NCBI GenBank assembly: GCA_023512345.1
Contig: JAILZT010000004.1
Span: forward strand, 248,001 to 312,000
DNA: 64,000 bases
Source: Paenibacillus sp.
GTDB taxonomy: Bacteria; Bacillota; Bacilli; Paenibacillales; Paenibacillaceae
Reading direction: 5' to 3'
Shown: in pieces, positions 32,873-42,131 of the stretch
Layout: each line of letters opens with the position of its first letter
How positions within the stretch are numbered: position 1 is the first letter of the stretch
Program-made: the position numbers and the translations under genes
The notes under the pieces: generated by a model
Databases searched by the model: none
Told to the model about the DNA's origin: nothing
Seen by the model: only the letters and a program-made list of their open reading frames with translations

Positions 32873-33802
32873 GTGCTGGGCATTTTTAAGAGTTTAATGA
32901 AGAATAGGGCGTTTCTTCTGCTGGTACTGCCGGGAGCAGCGTGGTTTATTATTTTTGCTTATTTACCGATGTTTGGGACGATTATTGCCTTTAAGGATTT
33001 CCGGATCCATCCGGGAGGATTTTTTGAAAGCGTTTTTAAAAGCGAATGGGTCGGTTTCAAAAATTTTGAGTTTCTGTTCTCGACCGATGACGCTTATATC
33101 ATAACGCGCAACACCATTCTTTATAATGTCGGATTAATTTTTCTCGGACTCGTTCTTGCGGTTACGCTTGCTATCATTATGAATGAGTTATTAAATAAAC
33201 GTCTGGCGAAATTCTATCAAACCGCGATGTTTATGCCATATTTCCTCTCATGGGTTATTATTAGCTATTTTGTATTCTCGTTCCTGAATGTAGAAAAAGG
33301 CGTGTTCAATCAGATCCTCATCTTCTTTGGCGGAGATCCGGTCAGCTGGTATAGTGAGACGAAATTTTGGCCGTATTTTCTTATCTTTCTGGGTCTTTGG
33401 AAAAATGCCGGATACGGCAGTGTTGTCTATCTTGCGGCCATCGCAGGCATCGACCGCTCATATTATGAGGCGGCTATGATCGACGGTGCCACTAAATGGA
33501 AGCAGATCAAATACATCACACTGCCGATGCTCAAGCCGCTAATGATCATCTTGACGGTTCTGGCACTCGGCGGCATCTTCCGCTCGGATTTCGGCTTATT
33601 CTACCAAGTACCGCGGGATTCCGGTGTACTGTATCCGGTCACCAACGTCATCGATACATTCGTGTATAGGGGCCTGACGATCATGGGCGACACGGGTATG
33701 AGTACGGCTACAGGCCTTTATCAATCCGTCGTCGGTTTGATTCTCGTGCTGCTAGCGAATTACGCTGTACGTAAAATTGAAAAAGATTATGCCGTATTCT
33801 AG
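32873..33802 (+). CDS. Carbohydrate ABC transporter permease (LplB-like)
   Basis: Six-helix inner-membrane permease of the CUT1/oligosaccharide family, 309 aa. LLLVLPGAAWFIIFAYLPMFG and IIAFKDFRI near the start are typical of LplB. The cytoplasmic EAA loop is YYEAAMIDGATKWKQIKYITLPML. The GTG at 32873 has GGAGGG six bases upstream; an in-frame ATG at 32825 would add a tail absent from the family. With the next two genes it forms an importer, here most likely for N-glycan oligosaccharides. No ATPase is encoded nearby, so a shared MsmK/MsmX-type ATPase is expected elsewhere. Confidence 0.9.
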   Translation: MLGIFKSLMKNRAFLLLVLPGAAWFIIFAYLPMFGTIIAFKDFRIHPGGFFESVFKSEWVGFKNFEFLFSTDDAYIITRNTILYNVGLIFLGLVLAVTLAIIMNELLNKRLAKFYQTAMFMPYFLSWVIISYFVFSFLNVEKGVFNQILIFFGGDPVSWYSETKFWPYFLIFLGLWKNAGYGSVVYLAAIAGIDRSYYEAAMIDGATKWKQIKYITLPMLKPLMIILTVLALGGIFRSDFGLFYQVPRDSGVLYPVTNVIDTFVYRGLTIMGDTGMSTATGLYQSVVGLILVLLANYAVRKIEKDYAVF

Positions 33803-33825
33803 AAATCGGCAAGGGGGTGCCTGCA

Positions 33826-34779
33826 ATGAATAACTTAAGCAAATCGATGGGGCGAACATTGGCCCATTCACCTAGGAAGAAGAAATCAAGGGACATCAAT
33901 GCGATTTCTCCATTATGGAATTTTATATTTAATGTGGGTGTATGCTTATTGGCCCTGTCCTGTATCTTTCCGTTTATATTTATCATTATAATTTCCTTTA
34001 CGGACGAGAAGACCTTGGCTATCAACGGCTTCAGTATCCTGCCCAAAGTGTTCAGCCTGGATGCCTATCGGTTCCTGATGCGGTCCGGTGGGCAGATGGC
34101 CCAATCCTTGGGCGTGACCCTGCTCGTAACGGTTATTGGAACAGTTCTGACGTTATATCTCGTCTCTACTTATGCGTATGCAATTTCACGCAAAAATTTT
34201 GACCAGCGCGGATTCTTCAGCTTTCTTGCTTTCTTTACCATGCTGTTCTCAGGCGGTCTGGTCCCAAGTTATATCGTCGTAACGCAAGTGTTGCATTTAC
34301 GGGATACGTTGTGGGCGCTCATATTCCCTTCAATTCTAAATGCTTTCTATATTATCGTCATGCGCACCTTCTTTACGACGACTGTGCCGGATGCCATCAT
34401 CGAATCGGCCAAGATCGACGGAGCCACCGAATTTGGCATCTACACACGTATTGTGTTGCCAATCTCGTTACCGGGCATCGCAACTATAGGGCTGTTCAGT
34501 ACACTTGGCTTCTGGAATGACTGGTTCAATGCACTTCTTTATATTGACAATCCGCATTTGATACCGTTGCAAACGCTACTCATCCGGATTCAGAACAATA
34601 TGGACTTCATCGTGCAGAACAGCAGCCAGGTGGTATCTTACGATATTGCTGCAACATTGCCGACGGAGACGGTCCGTATGGCAATGGTTGTGCTGGCCAC
34701 GCTGCCGATCGCGCTGGCGTATCCTTTTTTCCAGAAGTATTTTATTCAAGGACTTACGATTGGTTCGGTTAAAGAATAA
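33826..34779 (+). CDS. Carbohydrate ABC transporter permease (YtcP/LplC-like)
   Basis: Second permease of the importer, 317 aa, six helices. It has a soluble N-terminus (about 30 residues), SFTDEKTLAINGFSILP, and the EAA loop ESAKIDGATEFGIYTRIVLP followed by PIALAYPFFQKYFIQGLTIG, the family ending. The ATG at 33826 is preferred over the GTG at 33817, which overlaps the AAGGGGGTG ribosome binding site. It pairs with the LplB-like gene 23 bp upstream. Confidence 0.9.
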   Translation: MNNLSKSMGRTLAHSPRKKKSRDINAISPLWNFIFNVGVCLLALSCIFPFIFIIIISFTDEKTLAINGFSILPKVFSLDAYRFLMRSGGQMAQSLGVTLLVTVIGTVLTLYLVSTYAYAISRKNFDQRGFFSFLAFFTMLFSGGLVPSYIVVTQVLHLRDTLWALIFPSILNAFYIIVMRTFFTTTVPDAIIESAKIDGATEFGIYTRIVLPISLPGIATIGLFSTLGFWNDWFNALLYIDNPHLIPLQTLLIRIQNNMDFIVQNSSQVVSYDIAATLPTETVRMAMVVLATLPIALAYPFFQKYFIQGLTIGSVKE

Positions 34780-34791
34780 GGTGGGTTGTAT

Positions 34792-34809
34792 CTGTCCTAT
34801 GAAGGGCAG
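34792..34809 (+). other. Intercistronic hairpin between permease and binding-protein genes
   Basis: CTGTCCT-ATGA-AGGGCAG pairs with one G-T. No T-run follows, so it may stabilise the binding-protein mRNA rather than terminate. Confidence 0.4.
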
Positions 34810-34846
34810 TAGCAATAGATATTAATATTTCTTTAGGGGGAGACAT

Positions 34847-36379
34847 ATGAAGACGAAGAAAATTGCTTTACTGATGGTTGTGATCCTACTTGCATTTGCT
34901 TCCGCTTTGGCTGGCTGTGGCGGCAATAACTCGAAGGAGACCAGTAACGGAAATAAGCCATCCGAGACCCAGTCGGCCAGTCCAACTGAATCCGGCGACC
35001 AGACCGGAGATAAGCTGGACCCGGTGAAGCTCAAAGTATACCTGATCGGTGGTCCGCAACGTGACCTGCCAGGCGTTCAGGAAGAAATGAATAAATATTT
35101 GACGGAAAAAATCAACGCAACCGTTGATATCACGATGATCGACTGGGGTGACTATTCTAAGCGGTTGCCGGTTATCACTGCTTCGGGGGAGAATTACGAT
35201 ATCGCGTTCACATCATCATGGGCTTTTGACTACCTGCCAAATGCGACACGGGGGGCGTTCTTGCCAATCAATGATTTGCTGGAAAAATACGGCCAAGGTA
35301 TTAAAGAAGAGCTTGACCCTCGCTTCCTAATAGGATCGGAGGTAAACGGCAAGAATTACGCCGTGCCGGTGAATAAGGAATTAGCTTCGCAGTGGGTATG
35401 GCGTTTCAACAAGCAGTATGTTGACAAGTATAAGATGGATATTACAAAAATCCGTACGCTTGAGGATCTCGAACCTTATCTGAAGCAAATCAAGGATGGC
35501 GAACCGGCTGACATTACTCCATTGGCCGTACCAAAAGGCTTCAAGCCATATATGCCATTCGATTTCCTCCTAGGCGATGAGTTCCCTGTTGGTATCAATA
35601 TGAATTCAACGGATGGCAAATACGTCAATATCCTTGAATCTGAAGAATTAAAGAGCTCGCTCAAAACCATTCGGAAATACTATCAAGCCGGCTATTTGCG
35701 CAAAGACGTTGCAACTCTAGAAGGTATTGATAACATCAAGACAGGCAAATGGTTCGCTGACCGCGAGCAAACGCAGCCTTATGCAGAATTAGGCTGGTCC
35801 AGAAGTGCAGGCTATGACATCGTTACCTCACCGATGCAGGATCCGGTTATATTTACAGGATCTGCTACCGGTTCGATGCACGCCATCTCGGCGAATTCCA
35901 AAAATCCGGAGCGAGCTATGATGTTCTTGAACCTTCTTAATACGGACAAATATGTACGTAACCTGATCAACTACGGTATCGAAGGCACGCATTACAAGAA
36001 GATATCTGATGATGTGATTGAAGATCTGCCTGCCATGAAAGATGGTTACCAGATGCCAGGATTCGCACTCGGCAATCTTTTCCTGACATACAGCCACAAG
36101 GAAGACCCAGCAGATAAATGGGAAGCGTTCAAGAAATTTAACGATTCAGCTAAAGTGGCTCCAAGCTTTGGCTTCAACTTTAACCCGGATCCGGTGAAGA
36201 CGGAAGTAGCGTCCATCTCGGCGATTGTAAAGGAATTCTATCCACCAATAATGACTGGTGCGGTCGATCCGGATGAACATCTGCCGAAGGCAATAGCCAA
36301 GATGAAGGCTGCTGGGCTGGATAAAGTTATAGCAGAAGCACAAAAGCAATTCGACGAGTGGAAAGCCAACAATCAATAG
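34847..36379 (+). CDS. Extracellular solute-binding lipoprotein of the N-glycan ABC importer
   Basis: A 510-aa binding protein. The signal peptide has lipobox LAGC with the lipidated Cys at about 24, then a Ser/Asn/Thr-rich linker, then a LplA-type solute-binding domain (LKVYLIGGPQRDLPGVQEEMNK, TVDITMIDWGDYSKRLPVI). The large size is typical of proteins that bind oligosaccharides. GGGGGAGA precedes the ATG. Position beside GH85, GH125, GH130 and GH38 points to high-mannose oligosaccharides with a single reducing-end GlcNAc. The specificity is inferred. Confidence 0.9.
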   Translation: MKTKKIALLMVVILLAFASALAGCGGNNSKETSNGNKPSETQSASPTESGDQTGDKLDPVKLKVYLIGGPQRDLPGVQEEMNKYLTEKINATVDITMIDWGDYSKRLPVITASGENYDIAFTSSWAFDYLPNATRGAFLPINDLLEKYGQGIKEELDPRFLIGSEVNGKNYAVPVNKELASQWVWRFNKQYVDKYKMDITKIRTLEDLEPYLKQIKDGEPADITPLAVPKGFKPYMPFDFLLGDEFPVGINMNSTDGKYVNILESEELKSSLKTIRKYYQAGYLRKDVATLEGIDNIKTGKWFADREQTQPYAELGWSRSAGYDIVTSPMQDPVIFTGSATGSMHAISANSKNPERAMMFLNLLNTDKYVRNLINYGIEGTHYKKISDDVIEDLPAMKDGYQMPGFALGNLFLTYSHKEDPADKWEAFKKFNDSAKVAPSFGFNFNPDPVKTEVASISAIVKEFYPPIMTGAVDPDEHLPKAIAKMKAAGLDKVIAEAQKQFDEWKANNQ

Positions 36380-36411
36380 GTAAAGAATACAACAAAGTTT
36401 ATGCAGGAGTA

Positions 36412-36440
36412 GCGGCAGCCGCTTTGGGCTGCCGCTGTTT
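36412..36440 (+). terminator. GC-rich hairpin between binding-protein and GH125 genes
   Basis: GCGGCAGCC-GCTTTG-GGCTGCCGC followed by TGTTTCTCTT. The imperfect T-tract suggests partial termination, giving less enzyme than binding protein. Confidence 0.6.
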
Positions 36441-36489
36441 CTCTTGAGACTTAAGTAGCAGTGAACATGAATAAAGGAGTGATACTCTC

Positions 36490-37809
36490 TTGGAACAATT
36501 CAGATTACCCAAAATAGTTATACCGAAGCTTGAGCTCCCACAAGCCATACAAGAAGTTCTGATCGAAGCCGAGGAGAGGTTGGCTCATCGTCCGAAGCTG
36601 CTGCAGCTGTTCAAGAACTGTTTTCCCAATACGCTTGAGACGACTACAAAGCTGCTACCTGACGGAACAACCTTTGTTATTACGGGGGATATCCCAGCTT
36701 CCTGGCTTCGTGATTCTGTAGAACAGGTAATTCAGTATGTACCACTGGCCAAAAACGACCCTGATCTGCAGCGGATCATCGGAGGATTAATCAAACGCCA
36801 CATCCAGTATATCCATATTGATCCTTATGCGAATGCTTTTAACGAATCAGCTAATGATTGGCACTGGAACACAACGGATGTAACTGAAATTTCGCCTTGG
36901 GTGTGGGAGCGGAAGTTTGAGATTGATTCTCTGTGTTTTGTTGTGCGCTTGGCTTATACCTATTGGAAGGAAACGGGACTAACCGATTTCTTTGATGCAA
37001 GCTTCAAATCTGCCTTGCGTGTAATCATTGATTTATTCAAAAGAGAGCAACGCCACTTCGAGCAATCGCCTTACCGCTTCAGCCGGAACAACGGTATTCC
37101 CGAGGATTCGCTGCGTAGTAACGGCTATGGCATGCCCGTGAACTATACCGGTATGATCTGGTCAGGCTTTCGCTCAAGCGATGATGCTTGCGATTTCCAC
37201 TATAATATTCCCGGCAATATGTTCGCTGTCGTAGCCCTGCGCCAGATGCAGGAATTCGCCGAGTGGGTATTCCGTGATCTGGATTTTCTAACCGAGCTTA
37301 AAGAACTGGAATTTGAGGTGGATCACGGGATCAAGCTTTACGGCATTTACCGCCATCCTGAGTTCGGTCCTATCTATGCCTACGAGACGGACGGATTCGG
37401 TAATCACTGCTTGATGGATGATGCAGGTACACCGGGACTTCTCTCCATCCCGTATTTGGGCTATGTCACAGCGGATGACCCTATCTATCAGAACACAAGA
37501 CGTTTTGCACTCAGCAAGGAGAACCCATTCTATTATGAAGGGAAAGCTGCCAAAGGCATTGGCAGTCCGCATACACCCGCGAACTATATCTGGCACATGG
37601 CGTTGTCCATGCAGGGGATTACGGCTCAGACCCCGGAAGAGAAATTGGAGCTAATCGCTCTGTTGGAGAATACGGATGCGGACACGGGGTTTATGCACGA
37701 GGGTTTCCATGCGGATAATCCAAATGTCTATACCCGCAGCTGGTTTGCCTGGTCGAACAGCCTATTCTCACAGCTCGTCTATCGGGCGATGAAGGATGGA
37801 ATTCTATGA
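36490..37809 (+). CDS. GH125 exo-alpha-1,6-mannosidase
   Basis: A 439-aa cytoplasmic inverting enzyme that removes alpha-1,6-linked mannose from N-glycan cores. GH125 signatures are [61 protein letters not shown] (catalytic acid Asp region) and [12 protein letters not shown] with [14 protein letters not shown] near the end (catalytic base Glu region). There is no signal peptide. The start is a TTG at 36490, seven bases after AAGGAGTG. It is followed 31 bp later by GH130 and then GH38, so the three act together on imported mannosides. Confidence 0.92.
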   Translation: MEQFRLPKIVIPKLELPQAIQEVLIEAEERLAHRPKLLQLFKNCFPNTLETTTKLLPDGTTFVITGDIPASWLRDSVEQVIQYVPLAKNDPDLQRIIGGLIKRHIQYIHIDPYANAFNESANDWHWNTTDVTEISPWVWERKFEIDSLCFVVRLAYTYWKETGLTDFFDASFKSALRVIIDLFKREQRHFEQSPYRFSRNNGIPEDSLRSNGYGMPVNYTGMIWSGFRSSDDACDFHYNIPGNMFAVVALRQMQEFAEWVFRDLDFLTELKELEFEVDHGIKLYGIYRHPEFGPIYAYETDGFGNHCLMDDAGTPGLLSIPYLGYVTADDPIYQNTRRFALSKENPFYYEGKAAKGIGSPHTPANYIWHMALSMQGITAQTPEEKLELIALLENTDADTGFMHEGFHADNPNVYTRSWFAWSNSLFSQLVYRAMKDGIL

Positions 37810-37840
37810 GTCAGATGAATATGAAAAAGGAGAATGGAAA

Positions 37841-38836
37841 ATGAGCAAAATTATTGGAGAAACCCTGGTAAATATCCCTTGGCAGGAGAAGCCTGCGGGC
37901 ATCCATGCACCGGTCTGGCGTTATAATGCCAACCCGATTATTAACCGGGATGCCATTCCCAATTCGAACAGTGTATTCAACTCAGCAGTCGTTGCCTTTG
38001 AAGGCGGGTTCGCCGGCGTATTCCGCTGTGATTCCAAATCTGTCAGCATGGATATCTTTGCGGGATTTAGTAAGGACGGAGTGAACTGGAAGATCAATCA
38101 TGAACCGATCGTGTTTCAGGGGGACGATGAAGTCATTAAGCGGGAATACCGTTATGACCCCCGGGTCTGCAAGATTAATGACCGCTATTATATCACCTGG
38201 TGCAACGGCTATCATGGACCTACCATCGGCATTGCGTATACGTTCGATTTTCAAACCTTTCATCAACTGGAAAATGCCTTTTTGCCTTATAACCGCAACG
38301 GTGTACTGTTTCCGAGAAAGATTGGCGACTATTATGCCATGCTCAGCCGTCCCAGCGATACGGGACATACGCCTTTCGGCGATATTTTTTATAGTGCGAG
38401 TCCCGATCTCACCTTCTGGGGACAACACCGCTATGTGATGGGTACGATCAATGGAGATGCCTCCGCCTGGCAGTCCAAGAAAATCGGACCGGGTCCTACG
38501 CCAATCGAAACGGACAAGGGCTGGCTGCTGATTTATCATGGCGTAATTAATACCTGCAACGGCTTTGTGTACCGTATGGGCTGCGCCCTGCTCGATATAG
38601 ATGAGCCATGGAAGGTTAAGGCACGCTCGCGCAACTATATTCTCGGCCCTGAAACCTTGTACGAATGTGTGGGAGATGTCCCTAATGTGACTTTCCCTTG
38701 TGCCGCATTGACGGATTCAGCCACAGGACGGATTGCTATCTATTATGGCTGCGCCGATACGGTAACAGGTCTGGCCTTTACTACAGTGGATGAGCTCCTC
38801 AATTACATGGAGTTGTATCCGTTAGAAGAAGCTTAA
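37841..38836 (+). CDS. GH130 beta-mannoside phosphorylase
   Basis: A 331-aa five-bladed propeller enzyme that phosphorolyses beta-mannosides. The conserved acid Asp lies in [18 protein letters not shown]. Also seen are [10 protein letters not shown] at the entry blade, [22 protein letters not shown] and the phosphate-binding [13 protein letters not shown]. The pattern fits the subfamily that uses Man-beta-1,4-GlcNAc, giving alpha-mannose-1-phosphate and GlcNAc. That would be the expected last step after alpha-mannose removal from an ENGase product. The ATG at 37841 has AAGGAG upstream; the frame opens earlier, inside GH125. The substrate is inferred from context. Confidence 0.88.
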   Translation: MSKIIGETLVNIPWQEKPAGIHAPVWRYNANPIINRDAIPNSNSVFNSAVVAFEGGFAGVFRCDSKSVSMDIFAGFSKDGVNWKINHEPIVFQGDDEVIKREYRYDPRVCKINDRYYITWCNGYHGPTIGIAYTFDFQTFHQLENAFLPYNRNGVLFPRKIGDYYAMLSRPSDTGHTPFGDIFYSASPDLTFWGQHRYVMGTINGDASAWQSKKIGPGPTPIETDKGWLLIYHGVINTCNGFVYRMGCALLDIDEPWKVKARSRNYILGPETLYECVGDVPNVTFPCAALTDSATGRIAIYYGCADTVTGLAFTTVDELLNYMELYPLEEA

Positions 38837-38855
38837 GAAAAGAGGGATATGGAAT

Positions 38856-41603
38856 ATGACTAGCAAAAGAACGGCCCATATTGTTTCCCACACCCACTGG
38901 GACCGGGAATGGTATCTGCCTTACGAGAAGCATCATGTCCGTCTGGTTCAGCTTGTAGATGCACTGCTGGACAAATTGGAAAGTGATACAGCCTTCAAGA
39001 GCTTTTATCTGGATGGGCAGACGATTATTCTGGAGGACTATCTTCAGGTTCGGCCCGAGAAAAAAGGGAAGCTTGAGCAGTATATACGTGAAGGACGAAT
39101 TCTGATTGGCCCTTGGTATATTTTGCAGGATGCCTTTCTTACAAGTGGAGAAGCTAATGTGCGCAATATGCAGATCGGCCATCAGGATGCTTCAAAATAT
39201 GGTGAGCCATCTAAAATCGGTTACTTCCCGGACACCTTCGGACTGGTTGGACAGACGCCGCAGCTTATGGTTCAGTCGGGCATCACTAATGCATTCTTCG
39301 GGCGGGGAGTGAAGCCAACAGGCTTCAATAATTCTGTCTCTGACGGCGGCTATGAATCTTCATTCTCTGAGCTGATTTGGGAGGGGCCTGACGGCTCCAA
39401 GATACTCGGTATTCTATTTGCCAATTGGTATTCCAATGGCAATGAGATTCCATCAGACGAAAACGCTGCAAAAGAATTCTGGGATAAAAAGCTGACGGAT
39501 GCGGAGAAATATGCCTCAACGGGCGAGTTGCTGTTCATGAATGGATGTGACCATCAGCCGTTGCAGCTGGATTTGCCAGAGGCTATAAGTACGGCCCAGG
39601 CATTATACCCAAATGTGGATTTCGTTCATTCGAACTTCTCCGATTACTTAAGTGCCTTGGATGCGGAGTTTAACAATCAGCAGTCATCTGTAAATCGCGG
39701 ATTATCTACGGTAATGGGTGAACTTCGCAGTCAGCGTACGGACGGATGGGGTACACTTGTGAACACGGCCTCAGCCCGTATTTATTTGAAACAGATGAAC
39801 CAGATGGGACAATCCATTCTGGAAAAAGTAGCTGAGCCGCTAGCTTCCATAGCGAATCTTGCAGGTAAAGCTTATCCTCACCATCTATTCACCTATGCTT
39901 GGAAGACCTTAATGCAGAATCATCCGCATGACAGTATCTGCGGGTGCAGTGTAGATGAAGTTCACCGTGAGATGGTCACTCGTTTTGATAAAAGCCGCCA
40001 CATTGCTGAGAGCATCGTTGAAGATTCTGCGAAGTATATCGCTGATGCTGTAGATACATCGATTTTTGCGGAATATGGAGCCAATGCGTTGCCCTTTGTG
40101 GTGATGAATACGTCGGGCTGGAAGCGTACAGGAACAGTAACTGTTGACTTGGATGCAGCCCGTCTATATCTCCGCGAAGGTTTTACGTTGGAAGAGACCT
40201 CCCTCAGAATGCAGGAGATCGATCTCACCGGGCGTATGCTGGTGGATCAACAGGGAGAAGCTGTGCCTTGTACCGTAGAAGATCTGGGGCTGCAATTTGG
40301 CTATGATCTGCCAGATGATAAATTCCGGCAGTCCTATATGTGCCGCAGGGTAAGAGTGACTTTCGAAGCTATGCAAGTTCCAGCGCTGGGACTTCGCAGC
40401 TATGCTTGGGTACAGTCGTCGCGGGCCAACCTTGATCTAGTAACTCTGCTATCCGGTAACCGAGTCATGGAGAATGACATCCTTCGGGTAGAAATCGCTG
40501 AGGACGGTTCGTTTACTCTGATGGATAAGCTCAGGGGGATTTCATACCGTGATCTTGGGATTTATGAGAATACCGGAGATAGCGGCAATGAATACATGTA
40601 TAAACAGCCTGAAGGTGAGAGTGCCTTGACCACAAAAGGTCAGGCTGCAGATATCCGTGTACTTGAAGATACAGCTTTCCGTGCTGCTATAGAGATCAAG
40701 CATAACTGGGAAATCCCTGCTTCAGGTGATGAGAGATTAGATACGGAGCAGCGTGCTTTGGTTTATTATCCGGAACGCAAGGCTCAGCGGAGCCGAGATA
40801 CCGTGATCCTGAAGCTAAGTACCGTGATTACTCTGGAGCGCGAAGGCAAGGGGCTGCAAATTGCTTCAACTATAGATAATCAGGCTAAGGATCACCGAGT
40901 TCGGATATTGTTCCCGACCGACGTGCAAACCGCAGTACATCAAGTGGATTCGATGTTCGAAATAGTTAAACGAGATAATGAACCTGCACCGGAGTGGCTA
41001 AATCCAAGCAATACCCAACATCAGCAAGCGTTCGTCGATGTCAGCAATGACTATGAAGGTCTTACCGTTGCCAATCTTGGGCTGAATGAGTACGAGGTGC
41101 TGCGTGATGGACGCAATACCATTGCAGTCACCCTGTTGCGTAGTGTGGGAGAACTCGGCGATTGGGGCTGGTTCCCAACACCGGAGGCCCAATGTCTTGG
41201 GGAGCATACCCTTCGTCTAATGCTTATCCCCCATAATGGAGATGGGATCACCTCTGGTGCTTACGTAGAAGCTTATCAATTCCAGATTCCGTGGACCGTA
41301 TGCCAGACGGGTGTCCATTCGGGAACTCTTGCAACCAGCTATGCACCACTGGAATGGGAGAGCCAAGAAGTAGCATTTTCCTCCATGAAAATGAACGCTG
41401 AGACAGGTGACCTTCTTTTGCGTTGGTATAACATGAGCCTTAAAGCGTCTGAGGTTACCTTGAACCTGCACGTTCCGCATGTTCATCTGTATAAAACCAC
41501 CATTCTGGAAGAGAGTACGGCCCCTATTGTTGAGCGGGAGGTTAGTATACACAATCTGCAGATTGGCCCTTGCGAAATTGCTACGTTTGGTATTAAGCTG
41601 TGA
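38856..41603 (+). CDS. GH38 alpha-mannosidase (MngB/SpGH38-like)
   Basis: A 915-aa cytoplasmic alpha-mannosidase of a different branch from the gene at 25867. Zinc-binding HIVSHTHWDREWYLPYEKH is at the extreme N-terminus, with nucleophile Asp in GYFPDTFGLVGQTPQL and the active-site stretch NHPHDSICGCSVDEVHREM. Middle and C-terminal GH38 domains follow. The short N-terminus resembles streptococcal SpGH38 (alpha-1,3-mannosidase) and E. coli MngB. The gene is 19 bp after GH130, with AGAGGGATATGG before the ATG. Two distinct GH38 enzymes would split the alpha-1,2 and alpha-1,3/1,6 bonds between them; which does which is not known. Confidence 0.92.
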   Translation: MTSKRTAHIVSHTHWDREWYLPYEKHHVRLVQLVDALLDKLESDTAFKSFYLDGQTIILEDYLQVRPEKKGKLEQYIREGRILIGPWYILQDAFLTSGEANVRNMQIGHQDASKYGEPSKIGYFPDTFGLVGQTPQLMVQSGITNAFFGRGVKPTGFNNSVSDGGYESSFSELIWEGPDGSKILGILFANWYSNGNEIPSDENAAKEFWDKKLTDAEKYASTGELLFMNGCDHQPLQLDLPEAISTAQALYPNVDFVHSNFSDYLSALDAEFNNQQSSVNRGLSTVMGELRSQRTDGWGTLVNTASARIYLKQMNQMGQSILEKVAEPLASIANLAGKAYPHHLFTYAWKTLMQNHPHDSICGCSVDEVHREMVTRFDKSRHIAESIVEDSAKYIADAVDTSIFAEYGANALPFVVMNTSGWKRTGTVTVDLDAARLYLREGFTLEETSLRMQEIDLTGRMLVDQQGEAVPCTVEDLGLQFGYDLPDDKFRQSYMCRRVRVTFEAMQVPALGLRSYAWVQSSRANLDLVTLLSGNRVMENDILRVEIAEDGSFTLMDKLRGISYRDLGIYENTGDSGNEYMYKQPEGESALTTKGQAADIRVLEDTAFRAAIEIKHNWEIPASGDERLDTEQRALVYYPERKAQRSRDTVILKLSTVITLEREGKGLQIASTIDNQAKDHRVRILFPTDVQTAVHQVDSMFEIVKRDNEPAPEWLNPSNTQHQQAFVDVSNDYEGLTVANLGLNEYEVLRDGRNTIAVTLLRSVGELGDWGWFPTPEAQCLGEHTLRLMLIPHNGDGITSGAYVEAYQFQIPWTVCQTGVHSGTLATSYAPLEWESQEVAFSSMKMNAETGDLLLRWYNMSLKASEVTLNLHVPHVHLYKTTILEESTAPIVEREVSIHNLQIGPCEIATFGIKL

Positions 41604-41604
41604 A

Positions 41605-41650
41605 AAAAATAAAGATGCCTAGGCTTTTACTGGGCATCTTTATTTTTTAC
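41605..41650 (+). terminator. Terminator of the N-glycan operon
   Basis: AAATAAAGATGCC pairs with GGCATCTTTATTT (13 bp), followed by TTTTA. Confidence 0.9.
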
Positions 41651-41672
41651 TGATGGGTCTGTAATAAATGTT

Positions 41673-41927
41673 TCACTTATAATCACTTACAGCCTCAAAC
41701 AGAGGTGCTCCTACCTGGGAGACCCCACCACCTATAATAAGCAATTCGGGGTCGAATGTATTGATTAACGTAACACAGCCGGTACCTATGTAACCCAATA
41801 CGCGAGCTACGAGCTTTTCCATTTCAGCAAAGCACCCGCTTTGCCCGCAATTACAGATACCGCGATTTGAATTAATGACTATATGCCCAATATCACCCGC
41901 ATTCCCGGTTCGTATTTGATATGCTCC
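41673..41927 (-). pseudogene. Remnant of a ROK-family sugar kinase/regulator
   Basis: On the reverse strand an 84-codon segment reads RTGNAGDIGHIVINSNRG, ICNCGQSGCFAEMEK, then NTFDPELLIIGGGVSQVGAP, ending in TGA. These are ROK signatures: the catalytic GH of GDIGH, the CxCGxxGC zinc site and the C-terminal PE-x-IIGGG. About 60-70 residues normally between the zinc site and the last motif are missing, the N-terminal half is gone, and a stop lies just upstream. It is a pseudogene, perhaps of a former xylR/nagC-like regulator. 41928-42131 shows no other gene; TATAAT at 42062-42067 may serve the next kinase. Confidence 0.8.
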
Positions 41928-42131
41928 TCATATGGAAACAGGTGTATTAATAAACCCTGTTCTGTATGGGGAGTATTTTTATGGACATAAGAGAAAGAAA
42001 GTACCGTTTATGCGGAGTTGCGCTCGGAATCTTTATTATAGAAGCACAGCAATACCTGTTATATAATAACGGAATATGAAATTTCGATACGTTCAAACCA
42101 TTGCCAACTTCAACTAGAGGGTCGTGAAAAT

